Shown here: piece by piece, positions 35,921 through 46,411 of the stretch
How positions within the stretch are numbered: position 1 is the stretch's first letter
Layout of the letters: each line of letters starts with the position of its first letter
DNA from: Acidobacteriaceae bacterium
Lineage (GTDB): Bacteria; Acidobacteriota; Terriglobia; Terriglobales; Acidobacteriaceae
Length of the DNA stretch: 60,835 nt
Reading direction: 5' to 3'
Assembly: GCA_003138515.1 (NCBI GenBank)
Contig: PLGG01000028.1
Location: 1 to 60,835, forward strand
Program-made: the position numbers and the translations under genes
Notes under the pieces: generated by a model
What the model was told of the DNA's origin: nothing
Databases searched by the model: none
The model's input: the letters and a program-made list of their open reading frames with translations, nothing else

Positions 35921-36889
35921 ATGTCCGCGCAGCGGAATCCGTATTCGGCAGCGGTTTTGATTGGCTTGATGGCCGTTGGCCTCAGCCTGTGCGCCGCTCA
36001 AACACCTGCTCCCCCGGACCAGACTGCACCCGCACCGGCAGAGACTCAGCCAGCGACTCCGCCAGCCTCGAGCCCCGCAGCTCCCGCCGCACCCGCACAG
36101 CCTGCGGCGCCAACCGAACCCGCGGTCCCGGCGGCGACATCCGCAGACCCGGTCGGCCTGGCAAACGCTACGCCCGCGAAGAAAACCTACACCGTCCCCG
36201 CCGGTACCAAGGTGCTTTTGCAGTTGCGCAGTTCGATCGATACCCGAAGCGCAAAACCGGGCGACGGCGTTTATCTTTCATCGACCTTCCCAGTCGTGAT
36301 CGGCAATCGGGTGTTGATCCCGGCAGGCGTCTATGTGCAGGGCGTTGTTGACCGAGTGCAGCGCGCCGGCCATGTAAAGGGCAAGGCGCAGCTCGATATG
36401 CACTTTACCTGCATCATCTTTCCCAACGGGTCTGTTGTTGAGGTTCCAGGGGTGATTAGCAGCGTGCCCGGCGCAAAACACCAATCCGTAGCGGCAGACA
36501 ACGAGGGAACCATCTCGCAGGATAGCGATAAGGGTCGCAACGCGGCCACTGTGGCGGAGATTGCACTTCCAACGAGTACAACCATTGGAGCCATTGGCGG
36601 TCTCGGTTCCGGCCATCCGATTGCCGGCGGCCTTGCCGGATTGGCAGGAGGCGCCGCGGCAATCGGCATTGCAACGCTCTTCACCCGCGGCGCCGATGTG
36701 GACCTCGAAGCTGGCATTCAGGTGGAGATGGTCCTGCAGCGTCCCCTGGTGCTGGAGGAAGAGAATCTAGCCGGTGTTACAGAACCTGGAGCCGCACCAA
36801 CCTTTGTCCCCGTTGCCGAACAGCCCAGACCAATCACGAACCACCGTCCGCGCATTATGTGCCCGCCGGGAAGCCTCGGCTGCGAATAG
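35921..36889 (+). CDS. Secreted Pro/Ala-rich protein with TrbI/VirB10-like barrel
   Basis: 322 residues. The signal peptide ends at LSLCAAQ. A Pro/Ala-rich linker (about 28-85) leads to YTVPAGTKVLLQLRSSIDTR, VVIGNRVLIPAGVYVQGVVD and LDMHFTCIIFPNGSVVEV, which resembles the VirB10/TrbI beta-barrel. The later Gly-rich GAIGGLGSGHPIAGGLAGLA may be a membrane-associated hairpin. No other type IV secretion gene is near, so it is probably a stand-alone envelope protein. GGAGGG before the ATG at 35921 gives a strong start. Confidence 0.7.
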   Translation: MSAQRNPYSAAVLIGLMAVGLSLCAAQTPAPPDQTAPAPAETQPATPPASSPAAPAAPAQPAAPTEPAVPAATSADPVGLANATPAKKTYTVPAGTKVLLQLRSSIDTRSAKPGDGVYLSSTFPVVIGNRVLIPAGVYVQGVVDRVQRAGHVKGKAQLDMHFTCIIFPNGSVVEVPGVISSVPGAKHQSVAADNEGTISQDSDKGRNAATVAEIALPTSTTIGAIGGLGSGHPIAGGLAGLAGGAAAIGIATLFTRGADVDLEAGIQVEMVLQRPLVLEEENLAGVTEPGAAPTFVPVAEQPRPITNHRPRIMCPPGSLGCE

Positions 36890-36961
36890 GGGATTCCTCT
36901 TGGGCGCGCAGCACCGGCAACGGCGCAGGCGTGCAGGCGGCCTCCTTAAAGCTCAATTCTT

Positions 36962-37852
36962 CTAGATGAGTCTCGCGCTCGGCGCCACTGCACCGGCACG
37001 CATCAGCAGGCAACTTCCACTCTGGTCGCACCTGTAGTGCACACCGGAACGGTACTCGTCCCACGAGGTTGCGTTGCCGGCGGCCACTGTTGTGCCCAGG
37101 ATGAACGTTCTGCCATCACTGGCTTGAACCATCCCAGTCGTTGCGTCGTAGGCCGCAATCGTAAGGTCCCCTTCAATGAAGCGGCTCGCAGGCTTTGCCG
37201 CGTTATCAATGCTCGATCGTGTCGGATCCAGAACAGTTGGAGCAGCCACTGAAGCGCTGGCCACTTGATGCCGCACTGGCGCGGAAACCGCAATGAATAT
37301 CGGCCTTGCGACCGGCCATTCCTTGCCGGCAAGCCTGAAGATTGCAGGCTCCGCCGCATCCGGCGGATTGCTAAAGGCAATTTGTGCCGCAGACGACGGC
37401 CGGGCCTTTCCGGCCGGATTTGCCGTCGAGAGGCGCGGGGCGCCGGCCTTCAGCGCCAAATGTCCATTATCGGCGACCAGTTGGCTAGGGCTGGCAGCCA
37501 GGGGAGCGCTTCCCGCTGTTTGGTCGATGGGCGCCGCATTGGACTTTGCGGCAAGTTTGGTCCCGGATTCGGCCCGCACTGAGCTGGCCCGAACTGAACT
37601 GCTTGACGCCTCTACAACTCCATTTGGCGCGTTAACCATCGCCAGCGAGATTCCTGTTGCGGTACCCACGGAAACGGCGATTGCAACGCATAGGGCTGGC
37701 AATGCAAGCCGAGACAGCGAAAACGGTGAATAGGTCCGAAGACTGGATCCGGGCACGAATGCAACTTGGGTGGATTCTATGTAGGGGTCCATGGTCCTCC
37801 GCGGGATCGGGTCACTGGCAGGATTTAAGTGGAGTTCCAGTACTTCCGTCAT
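36962..37852 (-). CDS. Single-pass membrane protein of unknown function
   Basis: About 296 residues. One helix near 45-70 (LALPALCVAIAVSVGTATGI) is followed by a long Ala/Ser-rich periplasmic region. The C-terminus has a small folded unit: LTIAAYDATTGMVQASDGRTFILG, then GVHYRCDQSGSCLLMRAG with two Cys. It is convergent with the barrel-protein gene. I do not recognise a family. The ATG at 37852 is preferred over an in-frame TTG upstream. Confidence 0.6.
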   Translation of the reverse strand: MTEVLELHLNPASDPIPRRTMDPYIESTQVAFVPGSSLRTYSPFSLSRLALPALCVAIAVSVGTATGISLAMVNAPNGVVEASSSSVRASSVRAESGTKLAAKSNAAPIDQTAGSAPLAASPSQLVADNGHLALKAGAPRLSTANPAGKARPSSAAQIAFSNPPDAAEPAIFRLAGKEWPVARPIFIAVSAPVRHQVASASVAAPTVLDPTRSSIDNAAKPASRFIEGDLTIAAYDATTGMVQASDGRTFILGTTVAAGNATSWDEYRSGVHYRCDQSGSCLLMRAGAVAPSARLI

Positions 37853-38090
37853 TGAACTATTTCTCTGGTAACCGAACAATCCACCTAAAGAGGTATTACC
37901 AAATGGTCATATGAAACCGTGGGCGGCGAATGCAGGGCAGTTCCAAATCCTCTGCGGTGCGCTCGTCGAATCGGGTTGCACATTCTGGGCTGATCGATCT
38001 GGACCGATTCATCGACCGGAACACGCTTTATCAACATTTGCGGTGCCTCGCAAGTGCATAACGCCTCAGTTCCGAGTAATCTGGATAAAG

Positions 38091-38747
38091 ATGGCAACTG
38101 CTTCAAACGACACTTCAATTTCTGAGTCCAGCGCGCGTCCTGAGGCAGCCGCTGCACTGACTGCAAGTCCTTTAGCCGCACCTCCGGGCCCGTCGTCCTC
38201 GACCCCCGCGGAGGGATCTTCGTCCGTGGAGAAGAAGTCCGCGGGCATCCTACTGTGGGTCCGCGATCTGGCCGTTGCCGCCGTCGCTTCCGTCCTCATC
38301 ATCACCTTCCTCTATCAGCCCGTCCGCGTTGAAGGCACCAGCATGTTGCCGCGCCTCGAGGACCGCGACCGTCTTTTCATCAACAAATTCGTTTACCACT
38401 TCACCGCCATCGATCGTGGCGACGTCGTGGTCTTTCACTATCCGCGCGATCCGGAGAAGAGCTACATCAAACGCATCATCGCGCTGCCCGGCGATCGTTT
38501 TCGCGTTGAGCACGGCCGCGTGTTCGTGAACGGCAAGCTCGTTCCCGAGCCGTACGTGCCGCCCGAGTACCGCGACAATCGCTCCGTGGACGAGACGATC
38601 CTTCCCCCTGACAACTATTTCGTCATGGGCGACCACCGCTCCATCTCCTCCGACAGCCGCGATTTTGGCCCTGTCGACCGCGCCCTCATCTACGGCAAGG
38701 CCATCTTTGTTTACTGGCCCACCCGCGATGCCGGTGTCATCCGCTGA
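38091..38747 (+). CDS. lepB: Signal peptidase I
   Basis: 218 residues. A long Ala/Ser/Pro-rich N-terminus precedes one membrane helix (DLAVAAVASVLIITFLYQ). Box B contains the catalytic Ser in VEGTSMLPRL. Box D/E contains the Lys in SYIKRIIALPGDR, with VMGDHRSISSDSRDFG afterwards. It removes signal peptides at the outer face of the inner membrane. The ATG at 38091 excludes a poorly conserved N-terminal extension. TAATCT lies eight bases before it. Confidence 0.93.
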   Translation: MATASNDTSISESSARPEAAAALTASPLAAPPGPSSSTPAEGSSSVEKKSAGILLWVRDLAVAAVASVLIITFLYQPVRVEGTSMLPRLEDRDRLFINKFVYHFTAIDRGDVVVFHYPRDPEKSYIKRIIALPGDRFRVEHGRVFVNGKLVPEPYVPPEYRDNRSVDETILPPDNYFVMGDHRSISSDSRDFGPVDRALIYGKAIFVYWPTRDAGVIR

Positions 38748-38831
38748 TCCCGAAGTGACCCCGTGGAAAACCGGACAAAAATCGTCCGAAAAAGCTGCTA
38801 AAATCGATTGAATCCACTCCTCGGAGAGGCG

Positions 38832-39983
38832 ATGCAGGCCATTCTCGCGCTCGAAGACGGGCGCATCTTCCGCGGCCACGGCCATGGACACCTGGGCGAA
38901 TGCCAGGGCGAGGTCGTTTTTAATACTTCTCTCACCGGATACCAGGAAATCGCCACCGACCCCTCCTACGCCGGCCAGATTGTCGTCCTCACCAACCCTC
39001 AAATTGGCAACTACGGCACCAATCGCGCCGACAATGAGGCCGCTCGGCCCTACATCGAGGGCCTGATCGTCCGCGAATTCTCCGCCATCAGCTCCAATTG
39101 GCGCTCCGAGCAGGTCACCGACGAATACATGGAGCGCTATGCCGTCCCGGTTCTGGCCGAAATCGACACGCGCGCCCTCGTTCGCCATCTGCGCGATCGC
39201 GGAGTGATGCGTGGCGTCATTTCGACCACAGAATCGAACCCCGACGTGCTGGTCGCGAGGGCAAAGAGCATCCGCAAGATGGAAGGTACCGATCTGGCGC
39301 GCGTGGTCTCGACGAAGGCTAGCTACCAGTTCGACGCCTCCGATCCGCGCAGCCAGATGGGGGAGACGCTGCTGTCCGAGGGGTTCATTCAGAAGCCTCA
39401 GGCGGGTAAACAAATTCTGAATGTAATAGCTTACGATTTTGGCATTAAGCAGAACATTCTGCGCATGTTAACGCGTGACGAATGCCGCGTGACCGTGGTC
39501 CCTGCAGAGACCACTGCCGAAGACGTGCTCTCCCTCAAGCCCGACGGCGTCTTTCTTTCGAACGGTCCTGGCGACCCCGAGCCGGTCGACTACGCCGTCC
39601 GCGCGATCCGGGGTTTGATGGGCCGCGTGCCGGTTTTCGGAATCTGCCTGGGCCACCAGCTTTGCGGCTTGGCGCTCGGCGGACGCACCTACAAGCTCAA
39701 GTTTGGCCATCACGGCGGCAATCATCCTGTGCGCAACAACGCAACCGGCAAGGTAGAAATCACTGCCCACAACCACAACTTCGCCGTCGATCCCGACTCG
39801 ATCAATGCCAACGAGGTCGAGCTGACTCACGTGGACCTGAACGACCAGACCCTTGAAGGCCTGCGCCACAAGACTCTGCCGCTCTTCAGCGTGCAGTACC
39901 ACCCTGAAGCCGCGCCTGGCCCGCACGATTCGCATTATCTGTTTCGCGACTTCCGGCAGATGATGGAGGAGTGGAAGGGATGA
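38832..39983 (+). CDS. carA: Carbamoyl-phosphate synthase small (glutaminase) subunit
   Basis: 383 residues. Class I glutamine amidotransferase: [15 protein letters not shown] carries the nucleophilic Cys272, and [10 protein letters not shown] supplies His. The N-terminal domain has [19 protein letters not shown]. It delivers ammonia to CarB for carbamoyl phosphate, used for pyrimidines and arginine. The ATG at 38832 sits behind GGAGAGGC; TAAAAT at 38799-38804 is a plausible -10. The stop overlaps the next gene by four bases, so carA and carB are separated by an extra gene. Confidence 0.97.
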   Translation: MQAILALEDGRIFRGHGHGHLGECQGEVVFNTSLTGYQEIATDPSYAGQIVVLTNPQIGNYGTNRADNEAARPYIEGLIVREFSAISSNWRSEQVTDEYMERYAVPVLAEIDTRALVRHLRDRGVMRGVISTTESNPDVLVARAKSIRKMEGTDLARVVSTKASYQFDASDPRSQMGETLLSEGFIQKPQAGKQILNVIAYDFGIKQNILRMLTRDECRVTVVPAETTAEDVLSLKPDGVFLSNGPGDPEPVDYAVRAIRGLMGRVPVFGICLGHQLCGLALGGRTYKLKFGHHGGNHPVRNNATGKVEITAHNHNFAVDPDSINANEVELTHVDLNDQTLEGLRHKTLPLFSVQYHPEAAPGPHDSHYLFRDFRQMMEEWKG

Positions 39984-40519
39984 AGAACGCGACGCAAACC
40001 ATTTTCGGAATTTCAAAGCAGCGGGGCATTTGGCTCCGCTGTTTTTTGAGTGCGGTCGTACTCACGGCGTTGATCTCATTGCCGTCGTCTCAGTTTGCGC
40101 GGTCGCAGGGCATCGTCGATTGTGTGTATCCCGGCCATGTTGCGGTTTCCCGTGTCGAGGGAAAGGTCTTTGGTCCATTCGGAGTCGTTGTGCCCGGAGT
40201 CGTTGTCTCGCTCGTCAACGAACAAGGTTCGACACTGCAGACGAAGACAGACAGCGAAGGACGCTTTCGAGTTGCTGCTTCGCCAGGCAAGTATTCATTC
40301 AAAGCAGTCTTCCCAATGTTTCAGACCAGCCAAACTGAGTTGAACGTCGGCGAAGATTTGGTTGGTCTCGTTCACCCTGGCAATCTCTGGGTAATTCTTG
40401 GCCTGAATGGTGCGGATTGCGCATGGGTAACGACAAGTCAAAAAGAATTCCGGCAAATCATCAGTAGTAACAAGAAGAGAGCAGAGGAATCGGCCCAACG
40501 AAATGCCACGCAGAAATGA
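39980..40519 (+). CDS. Secreted CarboxypepD_reg-type protein inserted between carA and carB
   Basis: 179 residues. A signal peptide (hydrophobic core [14 protein letters not shown]) is followed by a beta domain: [20 protein letters not shown], then [12 protein letters not shown] and [20 protein letters not shown], which are features of the carboxypeptidase-regulatory/transthyretin-like fold. Its ATG overlaps the carA stop (ATGA), and its C-terminus overlaps carB by 17 bases. Nothing links it to pyrimidine synthesis except position. Whether it is always cotranscribed with carAB is unclear. Confidence 0.75.
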   Translation: MKNATQTIFGISKQRGIWLRCFLSAVVLTALISLPSSQFARSQGIVDCVYPGHVAVSRVEGKVFGPFGVVVPGVVVSLVNEQGSTLQTKTDSEGRFRVAASPGKYSFKAVFPMFQTSQTELNVGEDLVGLVHPGNLWVILGLNGADCAWVTTSQKEFRQIISSNKKRAEESAQRNATQK

Positions 40520-43500
40520 CATTCAGAAGATTCTCGTGATCGGCTCCGGCCCCATCGTCATCGGCCAGTCGGCTGAGTTCGACTACTCCGGCACGCAGGC
40601 CTGCAAAGCCCTCAAGCAGGAGGGCTACGAGGTCGTGTTGGTCAACTCGAATCCGGCCACCATCATGACCGATCCCGATCTGGCCGACCGCACTTACATC
40701 GAGCCGCTCACCCACGAATATGTAGAGGAGATTATCCGCATTGAAGCCGAGATGCTGGCCGCGAGCCCCAACTCCGGCAAATTCGCGCTTCTCCCTACCG
40801 TCGGCGGCCAAACCGCGCTCAACCTCGCCGTCGATCTTGCTGACACCGGCGTTCTCGACCGCTACAACGTGGAACTGATCGGCGCCAAGCTCGAAGCGAT
40901 CAAGAAAGCCGAAGATCGACTGCTCTTCAAGGATGCGATGATCCGCATCGGGCTTGACGTTCCGCGCTCCGCGCTGATCAACAACCTGCGAGACGGCCTC
41001 GACTTCGCCAGCAAGCTCGGATTCCCCGTGCTCATTCGTCCCAGCTTCACCCTCGGCGGCACCGGCGGCGGCATCGCCTACAACCGGGAGGAGTTGATGG
41101 AAATCCTGGCTAGAGGCCTCGATCTCTCGCCGGTCCACGAGTGCCTTCTGGAAGAAAGCGTGCTCGGCTGGAAAGAGTTCGAGCTCGAAGTGATGAGGGA
41201 CCTCGCCGACAACGTCATCATCATCTGCTCGATCGAAAACTTCGACCCCATGGGCGTGCACACCGGGGACTCCATCACCGTGGCGCCGGCACAAACGCTC
41301 ACCGACCGCGAGTACCAGAAGATGCGCGACGCAGCCATCGCCGTGATGCGCGAAATCGGCGTTGAAACCGGCGGGTCCAATGTTCAATTTGCCGTCAACC
41401 CGCAAGACGGCCGCATGACGATCATCGAAATGAACCCGCGCGTCTCGCGTTCCTCGGCGCTCGCGTCCAAGGCTACCGGTTTTCCCATTGCGAAGATCGC
41501 CGCCAAGCTCGCCGTCGGCTACACGCTTGACGAGATTCCCAACGACATCACGCGCAAAACGCCCGCCTGCTTCGAGCCGACCATCGACTACGTCGTCGTC
41601 AAGATTCCCAAATGGCAATTCGAAAAGTTTCCCGGCGCCGACGAAACGCTTGGGCCCCAGATGAAATCGGTAGGCGAAGTGATGGCGATCGGCCGCACGT
41701 TCAAAGAGTCGCTGATGAAAGCCTGGCGCTCGCTTGAAACCGGCAAGAAGACCGGAGCTGAGATCCTGGAGCCGCGCCGCCTGACGCAGATGCTGGTCAC
41801 GCCGCGGCCGGAGCGCCTCGGCTACATCCGCTACGCTTTTGAGCGCGGACTCAGCGTGCGTGAAGTCGCGCGCCTTACCAAAATCGATCCATGGTTTCTG
41901 CACCAATTACGCGAAGTCACGCTGGCGCAGGCGGCCATTTCGGGTACGACCCCACTGGAAATTGACCCAGAGGAAATGCGCCAGCTCAAGCGCCTCGGCC
42001 TGAGCGACGAGCGCATCGCCACGGAATGGAAGCTCGAAGGCAATGCGGGCGTGCAGCAGGTGAGGGAACTGCGCGAGGGGCACGGCATCCGCCCCGTCTT
42101 CAAGCTCGTCGATACCTGCGCCGCCGAATTCGAATCGATGACGCCCTACCTCTACTCCACTTATGAGGAAGAGGACGAAGCGCCGCCGACTTCGAAACCC
42201 AAAATCATCATTCTCGGCTCCGGCCCCAATCGCATCGGCCAGGGCATCGAGTTCGATTACTGCTGCTGCCACGCGGCCTTCGCGCTCAAGGACGACGGCT
42301 ACGAGACCATCATGGTCAACTGCAATCCTGAGACAGTCTCCACCGATTACGACACCAGCGACCGCCTCTACTTTGAGCCGCTGGTTCTGGAAGACGTGCT
42401 GGCCATCTACCAGCACGAAGCGCAGTCCGGCGCGAAGATCGGAATGATTGTGCAGTTCGGCGGGCAAACGCCATTGAACCTTGCGCAGCGCCTTCTTGCG
42501 GCCGGCGTGCCCATCATCGGCACCTCGCCGGAATCGATCGACCTCGCCGAAGATCGCAAGCAGTTCGGCAAACTGCTTGAAGATTTGAAGATTCCCCAAC
42601 CGCGCGGAGGCACGGCGATCAACGTCGACCAGGCGCTCGCTGTCGGCGAGCAAATCGGCTATCCCGTTCTCGTTCGCCCCAGCTACGTGCTCGGCGGACG
42701 CGCGATGGTCATCGCCTACGACGCCGACGCGGTCAGCCGCTACATGCGCCAGGCTGTCGAGTACTCCCAGGAGCGCCCGGTCCTCATCGACCACTTCCTC
42801 GAAAACGCCATCGAAGTGGATGTCGACGCGCTCTGCGATTCGAAAGACGTTCTCATCGCAGGCATCATGCAGCACATCGAGGAGGCCGGCATTCACTCCG
42901 GCGACTCTTCCTGCGTTCTGCCCGCCGTCGGCATCAGCGAGTCGACGCTTGAAACCCTGCGCGCTTACACGCGCAAGCTGGCCCTCGCGCTCAAGGTGGT
43001 CGGCCTCGTCAACATTCAGTTCGCCATCCAGCGCGACAATCAGGGCAGTGACCACGTCTACGTCATCGAGGTAAATCCCCGCGCGTCGCGCACCGTTCCT
43101 TACGTCTCGAAGGCCACCGGCGTGCCGCTGGCCAAGATCGCCGCGCGCCTTATGACCGGCCGCAAACTGTGCGAGCTTCTGCCGGACGAACTCAAATCCG
43201 GCAAGGATCTCGAAACCGGCGAGCACTTCTACGTCAAATCACCCGTCTTCCCGTGGTCAAAGTTTGCCGGCGTCGATACCGTACTCGGCCCTGAGATGAA
43301 GTCAACAGGCGAGGTGATGGGAGTCGCGTCCACATTCGGCGAGGCCTTTGCCAAAGCGCAACTCTCGGCCGGCCATTTGCTGCCCACCGGCGGCACGGTC
43401 TTCTTTACCGTGAACGATCACGACAAGCAAGCCGTCATCCCGCTGGCGTGCCGCTACGTCGATCTCGGCTTCAAAATCGTCGCCACGGAAGGCACCGCCA

Positions 43501-43796
43501 ACGTGCTCGAGGGCGCGGGCCTCATCGTCGAGCGTGTTTTCAAAGTCGACGAGGGCCGGCCCAACGCCGTCGACCTGATCAAGGAGAAGCGCATTCAGTT
43601 GGTCGTGAACACGCCCCGCGGCCAGGATGCGCTCTTCGACGAGAAAGCCATTCGCCGCGCCGCTGTCCTCGCGCGCGTTCCCACCATCACCACGCTTGCT
43701 GCAGCGCAGGCCGCTGCGGACGGCATTGCCTCCATGCAGAAGCATTCCATAAACGTCTACGCATTGCAGGCGCTGCACTCGGCAAACGGACGGTGA
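40503..43796 (+). CDS. carB: Carbamoyl-phosphate synthase large subunit
   Basis: 1097 residues, normal for the family. Two homologous ATP-grasp halves begin with [20 protein letters not shown] (about 10) and [17 protein letters not shown] (about 567). The first makes carboxyphosphate and carbamate, the second carbamoyl phosphate. The C-terminal MGS-like domain (about 965-1080, [17 protein letters not shown]) is the usual allosteric site for UMP or ornithine. All diagnostic motifs are intact. The ATG at 40503 lies inside the preceding gene. Confidence 0.97.
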   Translation: MPRRNDIQKILVIGSGPIVIGQSAEFDYSGTQACKALKQEGYEVVLVNSNPATIMTDPDLADRTYIEPLTHEYVEEIIRIEAEMLAASPNSGKFALLPTVGGQTALNLAVDLADTGVLDRYNVELIGAKLEAIKKAEDRLLFKDAMIRIGLDVPRSALINNLRDGLDFASKLGFPVLIRPSFTLGGTGGGIAYNREELMEILARGLDLSPVHECLLEESVLGWKEFELEVMRDLADNVIIICSIENFDPMGVHTGDSITVAPAQTLTDREYQKMRDAAIAVMREIGVETGGSNVQFAVNPQDGRMTIIEMNPRVSRSSALASKATGFPIAKIAAKLAVGYTLDEIPNDITRKTPACFEPTIDYVVVKIPKWQFEKFPGADETLGPQMKSVGEVMAIGRTFKESLMKAWRSLETGKKTGAEILEPRRLTQMLVTPRPERLGYIRYAFERGLSVREVARLTKIDPWFLHQLREVTLAQAAISGTTPLEIDPEEMRQLKRLGLSDERIATEWKLEGNAGVQQVRELREGHGIRPVFKLVDTCAAEFESMTPYLYSTYEEEDEAPPTSKPKIIILGSGPNRIGQGIEFDYCCCHAAFALKDDGYETIMVNCNPETVSTDYDTSDRLYFEPLVLEDVLAIYQHEAQSGAKIGMIVQFGGQTPLNLAQRLLAAGVPIIGTSPESIDLAEDRKQFGKLLEDLKIPQPRGGTAINVDQALAVGEQIGYPVLVRPSYVLGGRAMVIAYDADAVSRYMRQAVEYSQERPVLIDHFLENAIEVDVDALCDSKDVLIAGIMQHIEEAGIHSGDSSCVLPAVGISESTLETLRAYTRKLALALKVVGLVNIQFAIQRDNQGSDHVYVIEVNPRASRTVPYVSKATGVPLAKIAARLMTGRKLCELLPDELKSGKDLETGEHFYVKSPVFPWSKFAGVDTVLGPEMKSTGEVMGVASTFGEAFAKAQLSAGHLLPTGGTVFFTVNDHDKQAVIPLACRYVDLGFKIVATEGTANVLEGAGLIVERVFKVDEGRPNAVDLIKEKRIQLVVNTPRGQDALFDEKAIRRAAVLARVPTITTLAAAQAAADGIASMQKHSINVYALQALHSANGR

Positions 43797-43874
43797 TGGC
43801 TCGTTCGAATCTCCGTACCGCTACTCAGCAGGTTGCCGGATAAATTGAAAGATCGGAGAAGGGAAGTCGCGGCT

Positions 43875-44366
43875 CTATGGTCCCACTCGCCGCCGCCGCA
43901 TCGCCAGCCACGCGCCGATCGAGTAGCCCACCAGCGCCGCCGCCGGCCATGTGCCTACGAAGGGTCCATCGTCGTCGATCAGCCCGCTCGGATTGGGCAG
44001 GCTGAAGAACGTCCGCGACAATTTCTCGGTCGCGGTGCATTGGAAGCAGCGATCAGGCCCCGTTGGCAGGTCCAGCACGTAGATGCCCACGATCATCGCC
44101 CAAATCAACCCCACCAGCCACACTGCGGTCGCCATTTCGCTGGGGCGAATTCGAGCGACGATCAATCCTACGGCGAGCGGCACGGCCAGCGACAACAGAA
44201 GAATCACCCACTGCGGAATGCCCACCGGATTGACCGCGTAGCCGAGGAGCATTAGCGCGGCCCACGAGGCCAGCGCCAAAAGCGAATGCAGAAAAAACGA
44301 CGCGGCCTGGCCGGCAAGCGTTGGCGCCTTCCGCTCCCTCACTTCGGTGTGCATCAATGTGTCCAT
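43875..44366 (-). CDS. Four-helix membrane protein of unknown function
   Basis: 163 residues. Hydrophobic segments cover about 22-44, 52-72, 80-100 and 138-156 (LLALASWAALMLLGYAV, VILLLSLAVPLAVGLIVA, AVWLVGLIWAMIVGIYVL). The loop DRCFQCTATEKLSRT has a CxxC pair. The start at 44366 (MDTLMHTEV) has GGAG upstream. No family was recognised. Confidence 0.6.
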   Translation of the reverse strand: MDTLMHTEVRERKAPTLAGQAASFFLHSLLALASWAALMLLGYAVNPVGIPQWVILLLSLAVPLAVGLIVARIRPSEMATAVWLVGLIWAMIVGIYVLDLPTGPDRCFQCTATEKLSRTFFSLPNPSGLIDDDGPFVGTWPAAALVGYSIGAWLAMRRRRVGP

Positions 44367-44541
44367 CGATCCGGCTCCTGCGCCCTCGTCGGTTCGCCGT
44401 CAGCGCTTCGCCGCCAGCAGGCGATCCAGATGCCGTGCGCCTCATGCCGAGTGATTTCCAACATACACCGCATTGGTTCGTGCGGCCAATCGAATCGCGC
44501 GGGCGCAAGGGAAAAGCGTTCGTCAGCTCCGCGGCTGGCTC

Positions 44542-44547
44542 TACAAT
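44542..44547 (+). promoter_or_regulatory. Candidate -10 box for a leaderless DapA-family gene
   Basis: TACAAT, six bases (AAACAA), then ATG at 44554. No ribosome-binding site and only a weak TTCGTC 17 bp upstream. Confidence 0.4.
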
Positions 44548-44553
44548 AAACAA

Positions 44554-45621
44554 ATGCTTCTGGAAGGCGTATTTGCCGCGGTCACCACGCCGTTTTACCC
44601 CGATGAGCGCATCTATTTTCGCAAGATCGAGGCCAACCTGGCGCGCTACTCGCGCAGCCTGCTTGCGGGAATGGTGGTCCTCGGTTCAACCGGCGAAGCC
44701 GTTACGCTAAACGATGCAGAGACCCGCGACGTTCTTCGCGCTTCGGTCGAGGCCACCGCGCCGGAGAAGGTTCTGATCGCCGGCGTGGGCCGTGAGAGCG
44801 TCCGCGCAACGCTCGAGCTGGCGGAGTTCGCGGCCACCCTCAACTACGATGCCGTCATCGTTCGCCCGCCCAGCTACTACGGCGGGCAGGTGTCGCCAGC
44901 CGCCGTCCTTCACTACTTCCGCAGCATCGCCGACCGCTCGCCGCTGCCGGTGGTGCTGTACCACATTCCCAAGTTCGTCCCCACCGAGATCCCCGTCGAA
45001 ATCATCGCGGAGCTGGCCCAGCATCCCAACATCATCGGCATCAAAGATTCGAGCGGCAACGTGGAGCGGATCCGCGAAACAGTCGCCGCCACGCAAAACG
45101 CTCCGAGGCGCACGGTGCAGGTCACGCCGGTGTTTGAAGCGGCCACGGCGCGGATGCTTCCTCCCAGTCGCGAACCTGGTTCGGAAGTCGCCGCCACCTT
45201 CGTCTCCGCCGGCGACCTGGCCAGCGGCGTCGCCATTGCCACCGCCCCGCCGCCTGCCCCGGTCAAAACGCGCGCCAGGGAATTGGGCTTCCAGGTTCTC
45301 ACCGGTGCCGAACGATCCATGCTAGCGTCCCTCGAGGCCGGTGCCTCCGGCGCCATCGTCGCCTTCGCCGCCTTCGCTCCTCAGGCCTGCCAGGAAATTT
45401 ACCTGGCCTGGAAGGACCACGACCTGAAGCTCGCGGAAGAAAAGCAGCAACGGATTCTCGCCGCCGGCACTCGCATTGTGAGCGGGATGGGTTTGGCGGG
45501 AATCAAGTACGCCTGTGACTTCAATGGCTATTACGGTGGGCGCCCGAGAGCGCCGATTCTTCCGCTGTCGGCCGATCAGAAGGCCGAAGTCGAGCAGCTC
45601 CTGGCCGAGGTCCGGAACTGA
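44554..45621 (+). CDS. DapA-superfamily aldolase (dihydrodipicolinate synthase/NAL type)
   Basis: 355 residues, longer than the ~290 of DapA. GVFAAVTTPF at the N-terminus, GSTGEAVTL, the catalytic Tyr136 in VLYHIP and the Schiff-base Lys164 in GIKDSSGN are all present. An extra ~60 residues rich in Ala/Pro (about 184-243, including ATAPPPAPVKTRARELG) lie between the Lys strand and GAERSMLASLEAGASGAI. The product could be a dihydrodipicolinate synthase, N-acetylneuraminate lyase or related keto-acid aldolase; I do not assign a substrate. Confidence 0.85.
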   Translation: MLLEGVFAAVTTPFYPDERIYFRKIEANLARYSRSLLAGMVVLGSTGEAVTLNDAETRDVLRASVEATAPEKVLIAGVGRESVRATLELAEFAATLNYDAVIVRPPSYYGGQVSPAAVLHYFRSIADRSPLPVVLYHIPKFVPTEIPVEIIAELAQHPNIIGIKDSSGNVERIRETVAATQNAPRRTVQVTPVFEAATARMLPPSREPGSEVAATFVSAGDLASGVAIATAPPPAPVKTRARELGFQVLTGAERSMLASLEAGASGAIVAFAAFAPQACQEIYLAWKDHDLKLAEEKQQRILAAGTRIVSGMGLAGIKYACDFNGYYGGRPRAPILPLSADQKAEVEQLLAEVRN

Positions 45622-45653
45622 CCGGCAGATACATAATGTCCGATAACAGATAT

Positions 45654-45670
45654 TCTGTTAACTAAAGCCG
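45654..45670. repeat. Short perfect inverted repeat
   Basis: TAACAGA-TAT-TCTGTTA lies 33 bp after the DapA-family gene and in front of convergent DNA. It could be an operator or just a chance palindrome; nothing else supports a function. Confidence 0.35.
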
Positions 45671-45838
45671 GAAGCAACTGCTCCGCCTGTCTCTATGGCC
45701 CTGAACGCTCTAGCGGGGTGCCTCCCTTTTCCGCCTTCCCTTCTTTGATCGTTGCATCTACCGACGAACTCCAGGAGCGCACGCCCATCTCGCTGTGTCT
45801 CGCAACGCGATTGCTCAACTCTGGAAGTCGTGGATGGA

Positions 45839-46384
45839 TTACATCTTGTAGTGGCCGAGGTCTTCGTCGTTCAGCCCCTCGAGCCATCCGCGCAATTGCT
45901 CCGCTGTGGGCCCTTCGGGCGGGCCGCTGGTGTTCAGTTTGGCGCTCTCCATCACCTTATCCGCCACATAGATCGGGCAATCGGCGCGCAACGCCAGCGC
46001 GATGGCGTCCGAAGGGCGGGCATCGACTGCCACCTGCTCGTCTCCCTGCCGCATCCACAAAACCGCATAGAAGGTGTCGTCTTTAAGTTCTGTAATGACA
46101 ACCCGCTCCAGCTCACCATTTAAGTGTTGGACAAGGTTTCGCGTCAGGTCGTGCGTCATGGGGCGCGCCGCCGTCATCTTCTCGATCTCGAGCGCGATTG
46201 CATTGGCCTCAAAGATGCCCACCCAGATCGGCATCACTGCCTCAGACCCCACATCCTTCAGCACCACAATTGGCATGTTTGTGGAGGGGTCCATCATCAG
46301 GCCGCGGATCCTTACTTCGATCTCGCTGCCGTGGGTGCCCTCGGCGGTGTTTCGGATCCGTCCGACTGCCTGTTCCTCATCCAT
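45839..46384 (-). CDS. Bifunctional nuclease (BFN/DUF151) domain protein
   Basis: 181 residues. EVRIRGLMMDPSTNMPIVVL, VMPIWVGIFEANAIALEIE, RPMTHDLTRNLV and VDARPSDAIALALRADCPIY are the family hallmarks. Plant members have DNase and RNase activity, and bacterial ones are uncharacterised or linked to stress. A Gly/Pro linker separates a short C-terminal tail. It lies just downstream of miaB on the same strand. Confidence 0.88.
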   Translation of the reverse strand: MDEEQAVGRIRNTAEGTHGSEIEVRIRGLMMDPSTNMPIVVLKDVGSEAVMPIWVGIFEANAIALEIEKMTAARPMTHDLTRNLVQHLNGELERVVITELKDDTFYAVLWMRQGDEQVAVDARPSDAIALALRADCPIYVADKVMESAKLNTSGPPEGPTAEQLRGWLEGLNDEDLGHYKM

Positions 46385-46411
46385 CGGATTCCCCCGGTCG
46401 AGCCTTCTATC

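Noticed and set aside
35921..36889. Type IV secretion system component
   Set aside because: Only a VirB10-like barrel is present and no other Vir/Trb gene is near.
36962..37852. Fimbrial or pilus subunit for the single-pass membrane protein
   Set aside because: No prepilin peptidase motif at the N-terminus; kept as unknown.
38250..39413. Antisense frame over lepB and carA
   Set aside because: Shadow of two strongly supported genes.
41907..43226. Long antisense open frame over carB
   Set aside because: It runs opposite to a highly conserved gene and is a codon-bias shadow with no domain.
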